Shown: positions 1-11,009 of the stretch, piece by piece | How the letters are laid out: each line of letters opens with the position of its first letter | Numbering within the stretch: position 1 is the first letter of the stretch | Origin: Sphagnum magellanicum | Taxonomy: Eukaryota; Streptophyta; Sphagnopsida; Sphagnales; Sphagnaceae | Length of the DNA: 64,000 bases | Reading direction: 5' to 3' | Assembly: GCA_021904315.1 (NCBI GenBank) | Contig: CM038908.1 | Span: 14,776,501 to 14,840,500, forward strand | The notes under the pieces: model-generated | Seen by the model: the letters and a program-made list of their open reading frames with translations, nothing else | Told to the model about the DNA's origin: nothing | The model's database searches: none | Position numbers and translations under genes: made by a program

Positions 1-159
1 TTTAACATGTCTTAGTGATATGTAATCCTAGTGGCATTTGTTAACATGATCTTTTTGTATAGTATACACGATAAACTATACACATGCATTGTGATTGGTG
101 TTCAAAGTTTTTCAAATGACATTTTTTATTCTTATTGATGGCCTATGATCTTAGACTCC

Positions 160-3100
160 TTATGAAATTTGTGATGACCTTTTCTTGTGAATTTTGAGGT
201 GAAGCTCTTTTTGAAAAGTGGGAAATGGATCCATTTCAATAGCTTCATTAGGGTCAACCATAGACCATTCATAATTGAGCACCAAGTGGTGCAAGAACAC
301 AACCATCTCGGTGCGAGCATACTCACTACCAATGCATGAATGAGGACCGCCTCCGAATGCCAAATAAACGTAAGGGGGTGGTTCGGTTCCTCCAAACCGA
401 GATGGATCAAAAGTTTTTGGATTCGGGAAAAATTCAGGGGACATGTGTGAGCGCCCAACATGCCAAAAAAGTTGCCCAATCACCATAAATGACATGGTTA
501 GGATGTAGATGTTTAACAAACAAAACTTATAAGGAAGAAATTTCTAGTAAAAACTATGCAATCATAGGATTAAAATATTATTAGACTTTAAATATGATGA
601 TCACATCTCTGACAATATGAAAATACTAACATATGACCTTTGCACGAGGTCTCTAAATTTTCCCACAATTTGCCTTAGGGTAGAAATTTTAACATGTTTT
701 GAATTAGTCTAGTGGATAGATAGTTGGCCTAATCATAAATATGGTGATAGGAATACTTTAGGCATTTTACTTATAACACTTAATTGTGTAGCTTTTGCAA
801 CTTAATGTTCAAAGGGGTTGGATAATGTACCAATGCACTAATTAAATTTAAAGACTTACCCTCCAACCTTTTGGAATGGTGAATCCTCCATATTCAAATT
901 CTTTGACAACTTCACAATATGACAACTGCACGATTGGTTGCAAGTGCATAGCTTCTTGTATTACTTGCCATGTGTATTTCATTTTTCTCATGTCATCCCG
1001 ATTCAACAATGCCCCAACCTTTGCCACTTCTATTTCCTTTTGTTCTGAGGAATGTAAAAATGTAACATTTTAATCACAACTTACATCAAAAAAAAATATT
1101 GTTTAACAATCTAAACATAAATTTAATACAATGTGTATTCTATGGTCAACACACAAATGTTATATAATTTTGAAGGGAAAAGTCATATTTTCAAAACTTA
1201 ATTGTTACCCAAAAAAAAGTCTCGTGAAATGAACAATACCTTTGATAACCTCATGCAAGCAATGTGGATTTAAAAAGAGATATTTCAATACAACACTAAG
1301 TGTGCAATTAGTTGTGTCATGCCCAACAAATAATAATGTCAACATATTGTCCTTGATTTCCTCATTTGTTGCTAGATGGCCTTCTTCATAAGGTGTGCTA
1401 ATCAATATTGACAAAAGATCAGGGCATGTTGAAATTTTCCCTTCTTTGATGTCCTGCCAATGTAAATAATTAATTATTTGGAAATTGATCGTCATAGGCT
1501 AACACTTACAATGCATTTGATTAAAAAACTACCATATCATCCATCTCAACCATCGTATGAAAGATGAGTTAGCAAAAAGTTCCAAGTTTGTTTGGAAACG
1601 AACTTGTTGCAAGAATGAATTTAAAATTTTATTCAAAAGTTTAAAAGAAAGAAAAAACAAATTTCTTACCTTATGTCTACAACATATCACTTTGTCAAAT
1701 ATACCAAGCATAGCTTCACGACTTATAATTGCCTTGCGATATAAAGTGCCAAGAAAGTTAAGAGGCAATTGACTCAACCCTGTCAAATATGCCTTCATAT
1801 GACATTGGAAAGAATAGAAATCTGGGCCTTCTTTGATGCTCATAAATAGATTGGTTGCAATAGAGAATGTGAGATGTTTAATTGAATTTCTAGCCATAAT
1901 TTCATCTTTCCCTTCCCAAGATTGGGCAAAATGGGCTATTGTTGTTTTGTGCATTTTCGGCACAAAACTTTGCAAGCCATTGGGCACAAAGAATGCCATG
2001 AGAACATGACGTGCTTGCATGGGCATTGAAAACCAAAAGCCTTTAACCTTATCCATTCCTATTATTACAACTCATGCATGATACCATTGAATTGGACATC
2101 ACAACAAATTATTCAACAAGGAAATATGAATGTGAACTCCTATTTTTCATTAATTTTAGAGCTCAAAATGCTTTTTAGTTCAATACATGTTTGAAATCTA
2201 TATAAGAGCATCCACAAAACGAATGGTCCAATTTTTTATTGGGAAGGGGCTTACTTGTGTTTTTTGCCTGTTTTTATAATAATGCTACCATGCCCAAGAA
2301 GCCTTGCAACACTTCGTGGCCATGAATTTTGTACCAATTTGTATTCATTTGAGAACAAAAACTTGTTTCCTTCTGGTGCACCCAAAGATACGGCTGGAGA
2401 AAGTAGTAGATGTGTCTTGAATACCTGGACCAATTTGAAAAATGCATCATCACCTTTTTGATGCAAATATGATTTCATGTTTTGGACCTTGCGTGCATTT
2501 GATTTACACCCTTATATACAATCAAATCAAGGATTCAGAAATAGAATGTTGTCCATACTTATATTACAAAGAATCTCACAATTTTAGTTATAAATGGTTG
2601 AAACAAATATTCAAAATAGAGATTGAATCTTTCATGTCTTTCAAGTACCTTTGCATTTTAAATACTAAACATGTTGATAGCTCATCAAATATAAATTGTC
2701 TCAGGACTACATGGAGGTATAGACCTTAAAACCTTGAAAATACACATCAATAAACTTGAATGTGTACATCCAAACAAAACATGTCTTAAGGAATTCAATG
2801 TAATATTGAGACTCCAAAGAGGACGTTTGCATGGCTAGGTGATACATGAGATCTTATGGAGAAGCAAATGACTTTAATTTAACATAGATTGAATGCCCAA
2901 GAAAAAACTGCTTAATTTTAAAATGATTGGATTAACACATTGCAAAAGCTTGACATGTTTATGACTACATTTTCCAAAATACTATATTGTTAGCTAACAA
3001 CTTGAATATATTGAACACACCAACAATTAACTAGTTCTTGAATTTTGTTTAATATGAGAAATGGAAACAAAGATTTGAGAAGGGATGGGTAGGACACATA

Positions 3101-4161
3101 ACACGAACTTGTCTGACGCGCTCCCAAGTCCCAAGTTAGCCCCAAGTCGAGGCTAGGTTACTCAAATTGCGGAATTTCTGGGACTCGGGGCACATTCCCA
3201 GCTTCCAGCATTAAAGGGGGTGAGAGGGGCGTGCTAAAAGCTCCGGGATAGACTAGGAAGAAGGACAAGCTTACTCACTTACACGATATTGCATCCAAAT
3301 CCAACCAACAAGTTGGTTAGAACACATTCTACACCATTTTGGTGTTGGGACAAGCCACGAGCTACTTTGGACTCACTTAACTCACCATGGCCCGGACTTG
3401 GGGGAAGCCATTACCTTCCCCCATATAGTATTCTCTACAGCTCTCCGCCGCACTTGCATCCAAATGGCTCTTTTTCCTGGGACTCCCAAAGTGGAGTCCC
3501 GAAACTGTCCCGGTTTAGACTCCCGGGATTTTGGATGTTCATAATTCCTCACCCCGAACTCGGATCGGGATGAGGTCTAAACCAAAGTTATAGCTCTCCT
3601 CGAGAGCTTTCCAAATGTGTCACACTTCACCTGCACGCACCGGAATCGGGTCGATTCCCGACTTTTAGTGGTCGGGAATCAAACTGCCAGTTTGATTCCC
3701 GGCCCTTCTTTCGACCATAACTTGTGCTGCATATGTAAAAATGGCTCATGCGAGGCCATTTTAGACATCTATACTTCAAGACCTTTCGAACGGTATATGA
3801 AACACCTCAATGCGAAGTGTTTTGACCCCTGCAACCGCACTCTGAAATTTCAAGAGTCCCGAAGGACTCCCAAGTCCCATTTTCAGGAGTGTGAGTGGTG
3901 ACCTCACATTTTCTTCAAAGTGGGGTTGCGACATTGTCCATATTTGACAACGCGAGGATTGATGAAGACTTCAAAAACTTTGTTAGCTTTGCAAGCACGA
4001 AGATATGCCAAAGTTTTTCCAATATAAGGAAGCCCAAAAGTCCCTAGAGGCAAAGGTGTTTTGTTTTTCCGCACCAAGCTCTTCACAAATACCACCCACA
4101 AAAAATAGTAAAAACTACTACTACAATCCCTAATACTTGACACCAATGAAACACAAAACAT
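160..4161 (-). pseudogene. Cytochrome P450, CYP85-clan type, six exons, probably a pseudogene
   Basis: Exons inferred on the minus strand: 3934-4161, 2255-2424, 1670-2018, 1240-1453, 860-1044 and 160-471, about 485 codons, the usual P450 length. Visible landmarks are a weak N-terminal anchor followed by PLPLGTFGLPYIG (the proline-rich hinge), FLFSNEYKLV and SWPRSVARLLG typical of the CYP85/CYP716 clan, the I-helix oxygen-binding VGHDTT, the PERF-like FDPSRF and the haem-ligand loop FGGGPHSCIG with its cysteine. A functional relative would be an ER-anchored monooxygenase acting on a terpenoid or sterol-like substrate; the substrate cannot be read here. Damage: a solo LTR occupies the exon 1 donor, the K-helix ExxR reads EAMH, and no AG lies at the expected acceptors of exons 3 and 6. 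Exons 3-4 and 4-5 still join in phase with good GT/AG sites. The family call is firm; loss of function is strongly suggested, but a cDNA would decide. Confidence 0.85.
3114..3933 (+). mobile_element. Solo LTR (copy 1) inserted at the P450 exon 1/intron 1 boundary
   Basis: The element runs from TGACGCGCTCCC to GGGTTGCGACA, so it has LTR-type TG...CA ends. It is flanked by a perfect 5-bp target duplication TTGTC (3109-3113 and 3934-3938). A copy with the same ends lies at 14605-15492. There is no internal retrotransposon sequence beside it, so it is a solo LTR left by recombination between two LTRs. A TATA-like CATATAGTATT near 3422 suggests plus orientation, but orientation is uncertain. It is visibly more GC-rich than its surroundings. 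Small open frames inside it are not genes. Confidence 0.88.
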
Positions 4162-4395
4162 GTTATCAATGTTACAATTCGGATGGACCCAAGAACCCAT
4201 TTCAACTTTTTTTTACTAGGGTGCTTGCATATCTCAAAGGAAGAAATCAAAGTACAATCCCCATAGCCACACTACTTAACAACAATGAAACACAAAACAT
4301 GCTACTGATGTGGCAATTTGGATGGACCCAAGAACCCATTTCAACTTGTGTTATCAAGGTACTTGCCTATCACAATGGAAGAAAGTCAACATGAG
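4133..4395. repeat. Two-copy tandem duplication at the P450 5' end
   Basis: Two diverged copies of about 130-140 bp (roughly 4133-4255 and 4275-4395) share long stretches such as AATGAAACACAAAACATG and GGATGGACCCAAGAACCCAT. A fragment of a third copy (GGCTATCACAATG) follows near 4440. The first copy overlaps the start codon and signal-anchor region of the P450, so the duplication also copied its 5' end. No function is evident. Confidence 0.8.
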
Positions 4396-6090
4396 AATAA
4401 TTCTTACACGAAGAAGAGAAGATGTGGGTGAGTGCCTTGGCTATCACAATGTAAAAACTCAACATATACCTCTTTGTTGAAATGCCCAAAGCCTAATAAA
4501 GGGGAAGGTGATTGAACTTGGTGATTGCATTAAAAGTACATAAAGGCCCCACGACTTTGGGACCATTATGGGTACGGTACACATAGTGTGATTCACACAA
4601 ATTTTATTTTATTTTATATTTTAATTTATTTTTAATTTCAAATTTTGATTGGTCTCTTCGAAAAAAGAAGAAAAAGAAGAAGAAGGGTATTCACATGTTG
4701 TGTACTTCAGTAATAAAATATTTGTACTATTTCCTTTTGGACTATCTATGTAGACTGCACATGGCCTCGACCTTTATATGAGTGTGTATGACCTTTTGGC
4801 AATGATGGGCATCATTTTTGGCCTAGGCTGATGGCAAGGGCATAAATTGTGGTAACTATGTGCATTTCTGCATAAAGAGGGGAAAAATCTTTGGACCTTA
4901 TGCCTGACACTTTTGGTTTTGTAAGTACCAAAAGAACTCGAGACAAGAGATTCTACCACCACATTGGTCCCAGCAACTCAAGCAAACCCATAAGCTTATT
5001 ATTCGCTCCCCATTTTGGGGGAAAAGGTGGATATGAGAACGTTCTGAATATATGGCCTTTCGGATTTGAGGTCCTATCCCAAGGGTGGTAGACTGAGGGG
5101 ATGGGTCAAAAATTCAAAAGGCCCCACATATCCAAAAACTTCCCCTACATAAAATACGGCATTAAAAATAAATAAAATTAATGTTTGAACATTTGAACTT
5201 GTCATTAGGGACAGAGCTATTAGCTCATGAGCTGCTTGTTCATATGCCACCCGATAATGGATGGCCCATTCCCTGAATTAGATGTATAGTGTGGTCTAGA
5301 ACCTTGTTATGTAGTTATTTGAATTTATAAAGAATCACGAGTTCAGGTTTTTTTAATAATTTAATTTATTTTATTTTATGCTAATTTATTTTTTATTTTA
5401 AAATTTCAAAATCAGGATATTTATTTGCATTTATTTTTAAGAACCCCAAATGATATTTTTTCATTTTTTAAATATAGAAAATTTGGCGAAATTTAACAGA
5501 AATGTTTTTAGCAAAATTAATCAAATTTACAATTCAAAATTTTTTTTCTCAATTTCTTTGTTGAAAAATGACGAAATTTTTGCAGGGGAAGAAAAAAAAA
5601 CTGTTAAACAATTTACAGTTTTCATGAAAGAATCAGCAGTTTTATGCACTGTTATTTGAAAAAAATTTCAAGAAATTAAAAGAGTCTTGCAGCAACCAAG
5701 TTTTTCTTTTTCTTTTTCCTTTGAGAATTGTGGTTATGAATATTAAGAACCACCCTGATAACCTGCCAAGGGTATGTTCCTCTTTGTTATTAACCGGCCA
5801 ACAAGAAAAGGATGCACATTGCCCTTCTTGGGTACCTTCCTCCGCCACCTCCTCTTTCTCATTCCTTCCATGTTTAAAATCATATTCAATGGCGAGGAAT
5901 AAATTGATGACATAACTTCTTTGGGCCAAAGCACCAAAAGTTGGGTTTTCTTTTTTTGAACTGATCATATTTCATGCAAATTTGGTTCTCACATAATAAC
6001 TACCAGTACAACTAGGGGTCAACCTACCTGCCTTCTTCTATCAACCTATCTACCTACCTTCCTCTTCAGGATCTCCTTACTTGCTTTGTT
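4396..6090. other. AT-rich spacer, no gene recognised
   Basis: This is the upstream side of the P450. It is mostly A/T-rich with purine runs (AAGAAGAAAAAGAAGAAG near 4670). Small open frames at 4891-5091 and 5642-5968 resemble nothing I know and have no splice or codon signal. I see no promoter that can be assigned. Confidence 0.5.
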
Positions 6091-6094
6091 TTTT

Positions 6095-6470
6095 GGAAGA
6101 AATCATTTTATTTCTACATTTCAAAATTTCACCTTGGAACCATGTTTTAATTTTTGAAAAAATCCGTTTTATTTTTGCATTCTGAATATGTCACCTTGGA
6201 ACCATGTTTTAATTTCTGAAAAAATACATTTTCTTTTTACGTTCTGAAATTTCACCTTGGAAACATGTTTTAATTATGGGAAAATCCATTTTATTTTTGC
6301 ATTTTGAAATTTCACGTTGAAACCATGTTTTAATATTTGAAAATCCATTTTATTTTTGCATTTTGAAATTTCACCTTGGAACCATGTTTTAATATCTTGA
6401 AAATCCATTTTATTTCTGCATTTTGAAATTTCACCTTGGAACCATGATTTAATTTCTGAAAATTTTCAAT
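6095..6470. repeat. Tandem array, about 62-bp unit, about six copies
   Basis: Six diverged units each contain TTTCACCTTGGAACCATG followed by a T/A-rich half with ATCCATTTTATTTTTGCATT. Spacing between successive ACCTTGGAACCATG motifs is about 61-63 bp. The array is non-coding and lies about 700 bp before the Harbinger fossil. Confidence 0.85.
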
Positions 6471-7170
6471 TTACAAAGGGAGTCACTTGCCTTAAAAAAA
6501 TATACTACTTACGCTAGATAGACTACCTAATTACTTACAAAGGCTAAGTAACCACAACATTAGAGATAGAAACTATAGGACCATTTTGCATTTTGGAGGC
6601 AAAAATCTCATTAATGAGACCAACGACCATCCAATTCTGAATATTTCAACATGGTATCCAAAATAACCTATAAGAGCAAGAACCCCTCCTTTCAAAATCC
6701 TCTCTTCGTCTCTAATGAGCAACAAGTCTTTCTAGATTTGGCAAAACATTTTTTTGAAGCATTGGGGTGGGTTTAGGAAAAGTTGGTCTCTATAGGATAG
6801 AGCAAATGTTACTCTCTTGAATATTTTAAGCTTGAGGAAAAGGGCTTTCTGGATTTTTTTTGGCTTGAGGATAGTCGCTCTATGGACCATTCCTCACATA
6901 AAAGCAAATATGGTCAATTCTTTCAATTTTTCAGATTTGTTTAGCACCTTTTTTTTTTTAGCTCTGATGGGTTTAATGTTGAAGAGAGCATTGATGACAC
7001 GGATGCTGAAATCTTCATGTTATTTCAAGTATCCTTGATTGCCACAGCTACTTTGGAGGAATTTTTCATTGCAACCGACTGGGATGGTTCTCGGTCCCAG
7101 TCAGTTAGTAGACCCAAATGTTGGAGTTTGGGCATCCTAGCAACATTACACACAACACCTAGATTATTAA
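6471..7170. other. Spacer between array and transposase fossil
   Basis: A T-rich stretch of about 700 bp. The part from about 7040 may be further 5' material of the Harbinger gene, but I could not support a reading frame there. Nothing else was recognised. Confidence 0.4.
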
Positions 7171-8040
7171 CCTTGACAAACTCACTTTAGCCAAGTTTCA
7201 AGAGTTGGCAAAACTTGTGGTGCCAAATATCATCAACCATGCAAGATTAACTGAAGAAGTTTGTAAGCTTTTTGGTCGACCATGTAAGTTGACACTAAAA
7301 CAATGTCTTTAGAATTTCGTACTATACTTCAAGCATGACAATGTGACCATACATGATGCATTCATGTGGAATTGGTCCAAGATTTCTATTTGCGATGATG
7401 TGATATTCATTTCGTCATGCATTAATGAGGGTATTGCGAATGAGATCCAATGATTGATTGTCAAGGAGAGGGTTACTCTTGCAAGTGGGATCTGAGATCT
7501 CCCGTCTTGCATGAGATTCATTGATGGAACCTTGGTGGAGACCCGCAATCTTTGAAATAATGTAATGCACCAGACTTGGTTCAATGGTAGAAAAAAATCC
7601 ACTTGATGAACAACATGATCATTGTTGACAACCAAGGTCTCTTGATTTACATCAACATTGGATACCCAAGGCCATGGCATGATGTAACCATATTGTGGCA
7701 TTCCAATCTTTATGCCAATTGGCGTAACCATTTCGCCCACATGGATGAGTACTTTGTATATTTGCTTGTGGACCTAAGCTACATGGGTGAAAAAATGTTT
7801 ATCATGTGACCAATTGGTCGGGATAAATTGTTTCTGAATACACACTTGGGCACAATGAAAGCACACAATAAGATGCATGTGGGATGTAGGGTTAAGCCAG
7901 AATGGGGCATTGGGGGGCTCAAAAGTAAGTGGCAAAGGTTAATGAAAAGGTTTGACTATGCCAAACCCAAGTTTAGCCACTTGTTTCATAATGCCACACT
8001 ACTTACATTTTTTTTGCAGAGGCAACAAATGGAAAAACAA
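7171..8040 (+). pseudogene. PIF/Harbinger-type DDE transposase fossil
   Basis: Conceptual reading gives LDKLTLAKFQELAKLV, KLFGRPCKLTLKQC, KHDNVTIHDAFMWNWSK, SSCINEGIANEIQ, RFIDGTLVET, HQTWFNGRKK, IVDNQGLLIYINIGYP, WHDVTILWHSNLYANW, VKPEWGIGGLKSKWQRLMKR. This is the order of a HARBI1-like DDE_Tnp_4 nuclease. The three acidic catalytic positions are still visible as D in FIDGT, D in WHDVT and E in EWGIGG. The frame is broken by TAG and several TGA codons and by a shift at the poly-A run near 7595. It is therefore dead. I did not find terminal inverted repeats or the partner Myb-like gene with confidence. Confidence 0.85.
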
Positions 8041-8194
8041 AAGAGAAAAAACTTCAAACTTGTTTATGGAAAGTTTTATTTCATTTTGGAGTGTTGAATT
8101 TTATTCCTAGATTTCTTCAACTTTCCCTTTTGGAAAATTAAATTTGATTTTTGTAATCTGAAATTTTTAGAGCGAAACTCATAATCCACCTCTA

Positions 8195-8850
8195 CAATTT
8201 GAAATTTCACCCTCTAGATAAATCATTTTTATTTCTGCAATTTGAAATTATTATTTTATCTTTGGAAAAATCATTTTTTTACTGCAACTTAGAATATCAA
8301 GTCTGAAATTTTTATTTGCATATAGGGAAATCATTTTTATTACTAAAACCTGAAATGTTAAGTTTGAAATTATTATTTTGCCTCTGGAAAAATCATTTTA
8401 TTATTGTAACTTGAAATGTCAAGTCTAAAATTATTATTTTGCATTTGAGAAAATCATTTTTATTACTACAAATTGAAATGTCAAGTCTGAAATTATTATT
8501 TTACCTCTGAAAAAATCATTTTAAAACTACAACCTGAAATTTCAATTCTAAAATTATTATTTTACCTCTAGAAAATTCATTTCTATTACTGCAACCTGAA
8601 TTTTTAATTCTGAAATTATTATTTTACCTCTGAAAGGCATTGCTATTACTACAACCTAAATTTTCAATTCTGAAATTATTATTTTACCTCTAAAAAACCA
8701 TTTTTATTACTGCAACCTAAAATTTCGATTCTGAAATTATTATTTTACCTCTAAAAAACCATTTTTATTACTGCGACCTAAAACTTCAATTCTGAAATTA
8801 ATATTTTACCTCTGGAAAATTCATTTTTATTTTTATAATATGGAATTGCA
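8195..8850. repeat. Tandem array, about 62-bp unit, about ten copies
   Basis: Units carry CTGAAATTATTATTTTACCT followed by ATCATTTTTATTACTGCAAC and repeat about every 60-64 bp with moderate divergence. Period and base pattern resemble the array at 6095-6470, and together they flank the Harbinger fossil. Non-coding. Confidence 0.85.
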
Positions 8851-10350
8851 AGTCTGAAACTATTATTTTAATCTAAAATCTGTTTATTTTTCCTCTTGGA
8901 AGAAAATAATAGTTTTGGAATTTCAAATTACAAGACTGAAACTTGTCTTTATTTTTGGAAATTCCAATTTATCTTGGAAACTTCCTATTGTAATATTGAG
9001 ATTTCAAATTTATAGACAATTGAGATTTTGAATTTATTTGAAATAAAATGCTAAAAACCCAAGATAAACTTTACTTCCATTTTGAAGTCCTCTTCAAAGA
9101 TTACACCCAATTTTTTAACTTGTTTCAATTTGCAATTTTGGCCTTGTTATTTTTTTGCTAGGTAATGCAACCTTGGCCAATATAAAGAATCTATAGTTTC
9201 ATTATTCGACTAAAATTGTTTGCCATGGATGCAATATTAATAGACTAAGTGTTTAACATTTCAGCCTTTGACATAAGCTAAACGAGCTTCTCAATTGGAG
9301 TAATAGAACTTAGAGTTCATAGAAAACTTGGGGCATTAATCACTACATAAACTATTTCAATGTCTACTAATTGTAGGTGTGAGTCTTACACCATCTATAA
9401 AGGATTGTCACTTCTTTAAAACATTCCAAGAGGTGTGTCCATAAGTGGTCTTCAACTTTTCTAAAACATCATCACAATGAAGAGCGACTTTGTCAGAGTC
9501 ATCCTCATTGGATATCCTTGTTTTCAATTCCTTCAATGTTTCTCACAATCGATCATTTAGTGTTTCCTCTTAGAATACAATTCAAATATTCTAATTTGTA
9601 TGCAACATATATGTTCTTCCATACCACATTATGAATAAATTGGGTTACCTATTTCCTACCATTACTATAGTGCCCAAAATGAAGGTTGTACATACCTACC
9701 TATGTATTTAGTTGTACATACTCCACTAGTGGTTTATGGGTTTTATCTTTCTATGGCACCTTTGCCTTTTGATTTGTTGCAACTAAAACATGCTCTCATG
9801 TAGGTGAATGGTAATCACTTACTTGTAAGTCCATGAAAAGGTCAAAATTTGTCATACCAAAATTTGCCAAGAAATTTACGTCTTCCTATTGAGGGAGTTG
9901 TAATCCACTAGAAGTATAATTTGAAGATTTTGAATATGAATCACATAAGTTAGGGTTTAAGTCAACAATGTCCAAACACACCTTGAAACATTTTAGTTCA
10001 TGCTCAAAATATTTTTGAAGACATATCCTTGAACTACCAATTTTAACAATAGAAAAAGGTAAGGTCTATGGTCTATTCTCACCATCTCCAATGCATTCTA
10101 AAAGACATTTTTTGCAATAAATGTAAACCATGCCTTGTTTATTTGTCACATGTGCCAAACTATGGAAGGGGTCATAGCTGGAAGGTGTGGGAAAATGTGT
10201 GAAATCACAATAGAATCCATGAGAAGGGGCAACAAGTTGCATTTAGATTGAATGCACATTTTGGGGTTAAGACTGGGGTAAAATGTGCAATGACATTAGC
10301 AAGTGAGTGGGTGAGTAAATGAGCATGAGCATGAGCATGAAGGAATCTTT
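8851..10350. other. Spacer with one minus-strand coding fossil
   Basis: Mostly AT-rich. On the minus strand about 9400-9565 reads without a stop and contains DDVLEKLKTTYGHTSWNVLK, which looks like decayed coding sequence. It could be the remains of a second transposon ORF, but the family is not recognisable. The trinucleotide-like GAGCATGAGCATGAGCATGA lies near 10321. Confidence 0.35.
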
Positions 10351-10353
10351 TAA

Positions 10354-10461
10354 AATATTCCATGCCACATCATGGAATATTCCCCAAAAAATTTCCGTGT
10401 GGTATTAATATATGATGTGGTAAAATATTCCACACCTTACCATGGAATATTCTACCACATC
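10354..10461. repeat. Two adjacent hairpins built on AATATTCC
   Basis: Hairpin 1 has perfect 11-bp arms AATATTCCATG / CATGGAATATT (10354-10364 and 10371-10381) around a 6-base loop. Hairpin 2 has 19-bp arms with one mismatch (10414-10432 and 10443-10461) around a 10-base loop. Both share the AATATTCCA core. They may be remains of a small foldback or MITE-like element. Confidence 0.8.
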
Positions 10462-11009
10462 ACAAACATGATTTGTTGGGGAATCAACAATTATTTATTG
10501 ACTTTAAACATATTATCATTCTTGGTGCAACCAATGCTCCAAATATTTAGGGCTCCTATATAATACTTTCAATATTTTCAAAATTGTTGAAATGACGAAA
10601 AACTACATGCTTGAAAAATATTTGATGAATTTAAACTAATAATATATTGGTTCTTTGACAAACATGTGTTATGATGGCAAGGTACTATGGTATTCTATAT
10701 AATAAGACAACTCACATTAAAGCATGTCATGATTGTCAATGGGTTTATTGCAAATAAAATGTATAAAGTTTTATCAAATCACATACTTTGATGCCACACC
10801 ACTAATGTATAATCACCAAAACAAAAGAACATAAACATCTCATAAGAACAATTGAAATAATACATAGTGGAGAAAAAGTTATTTAGCCATAATTAAAAAC
10901 AAAATTTCCTACATAGTGGAGACAACTACGACAAGCTTGATGAATGAGAAAACACAATTGATTTGAAACAGATGCAATTGTTATGTACTATCACAAAAGT
11001 CCAAAGGCT

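Noticed and set aside
340-355. His in place of Arg in the haem loop FGGGPHSCIG as an inactivating mutation.
   Set aside because: His is found at this position in active families such as CYP51, so it is not good evidence of inactivity.
1533-1620. A possible extra P450 exon with a frameshift (EMDDM-like frame on the minus strand).
   Set aside because: Exon 3 (ending RHK, GTAAGA donor) joins directly to exon 4 (TTGGCAG then DIKEG) in phase 0, so this stretch is intron.
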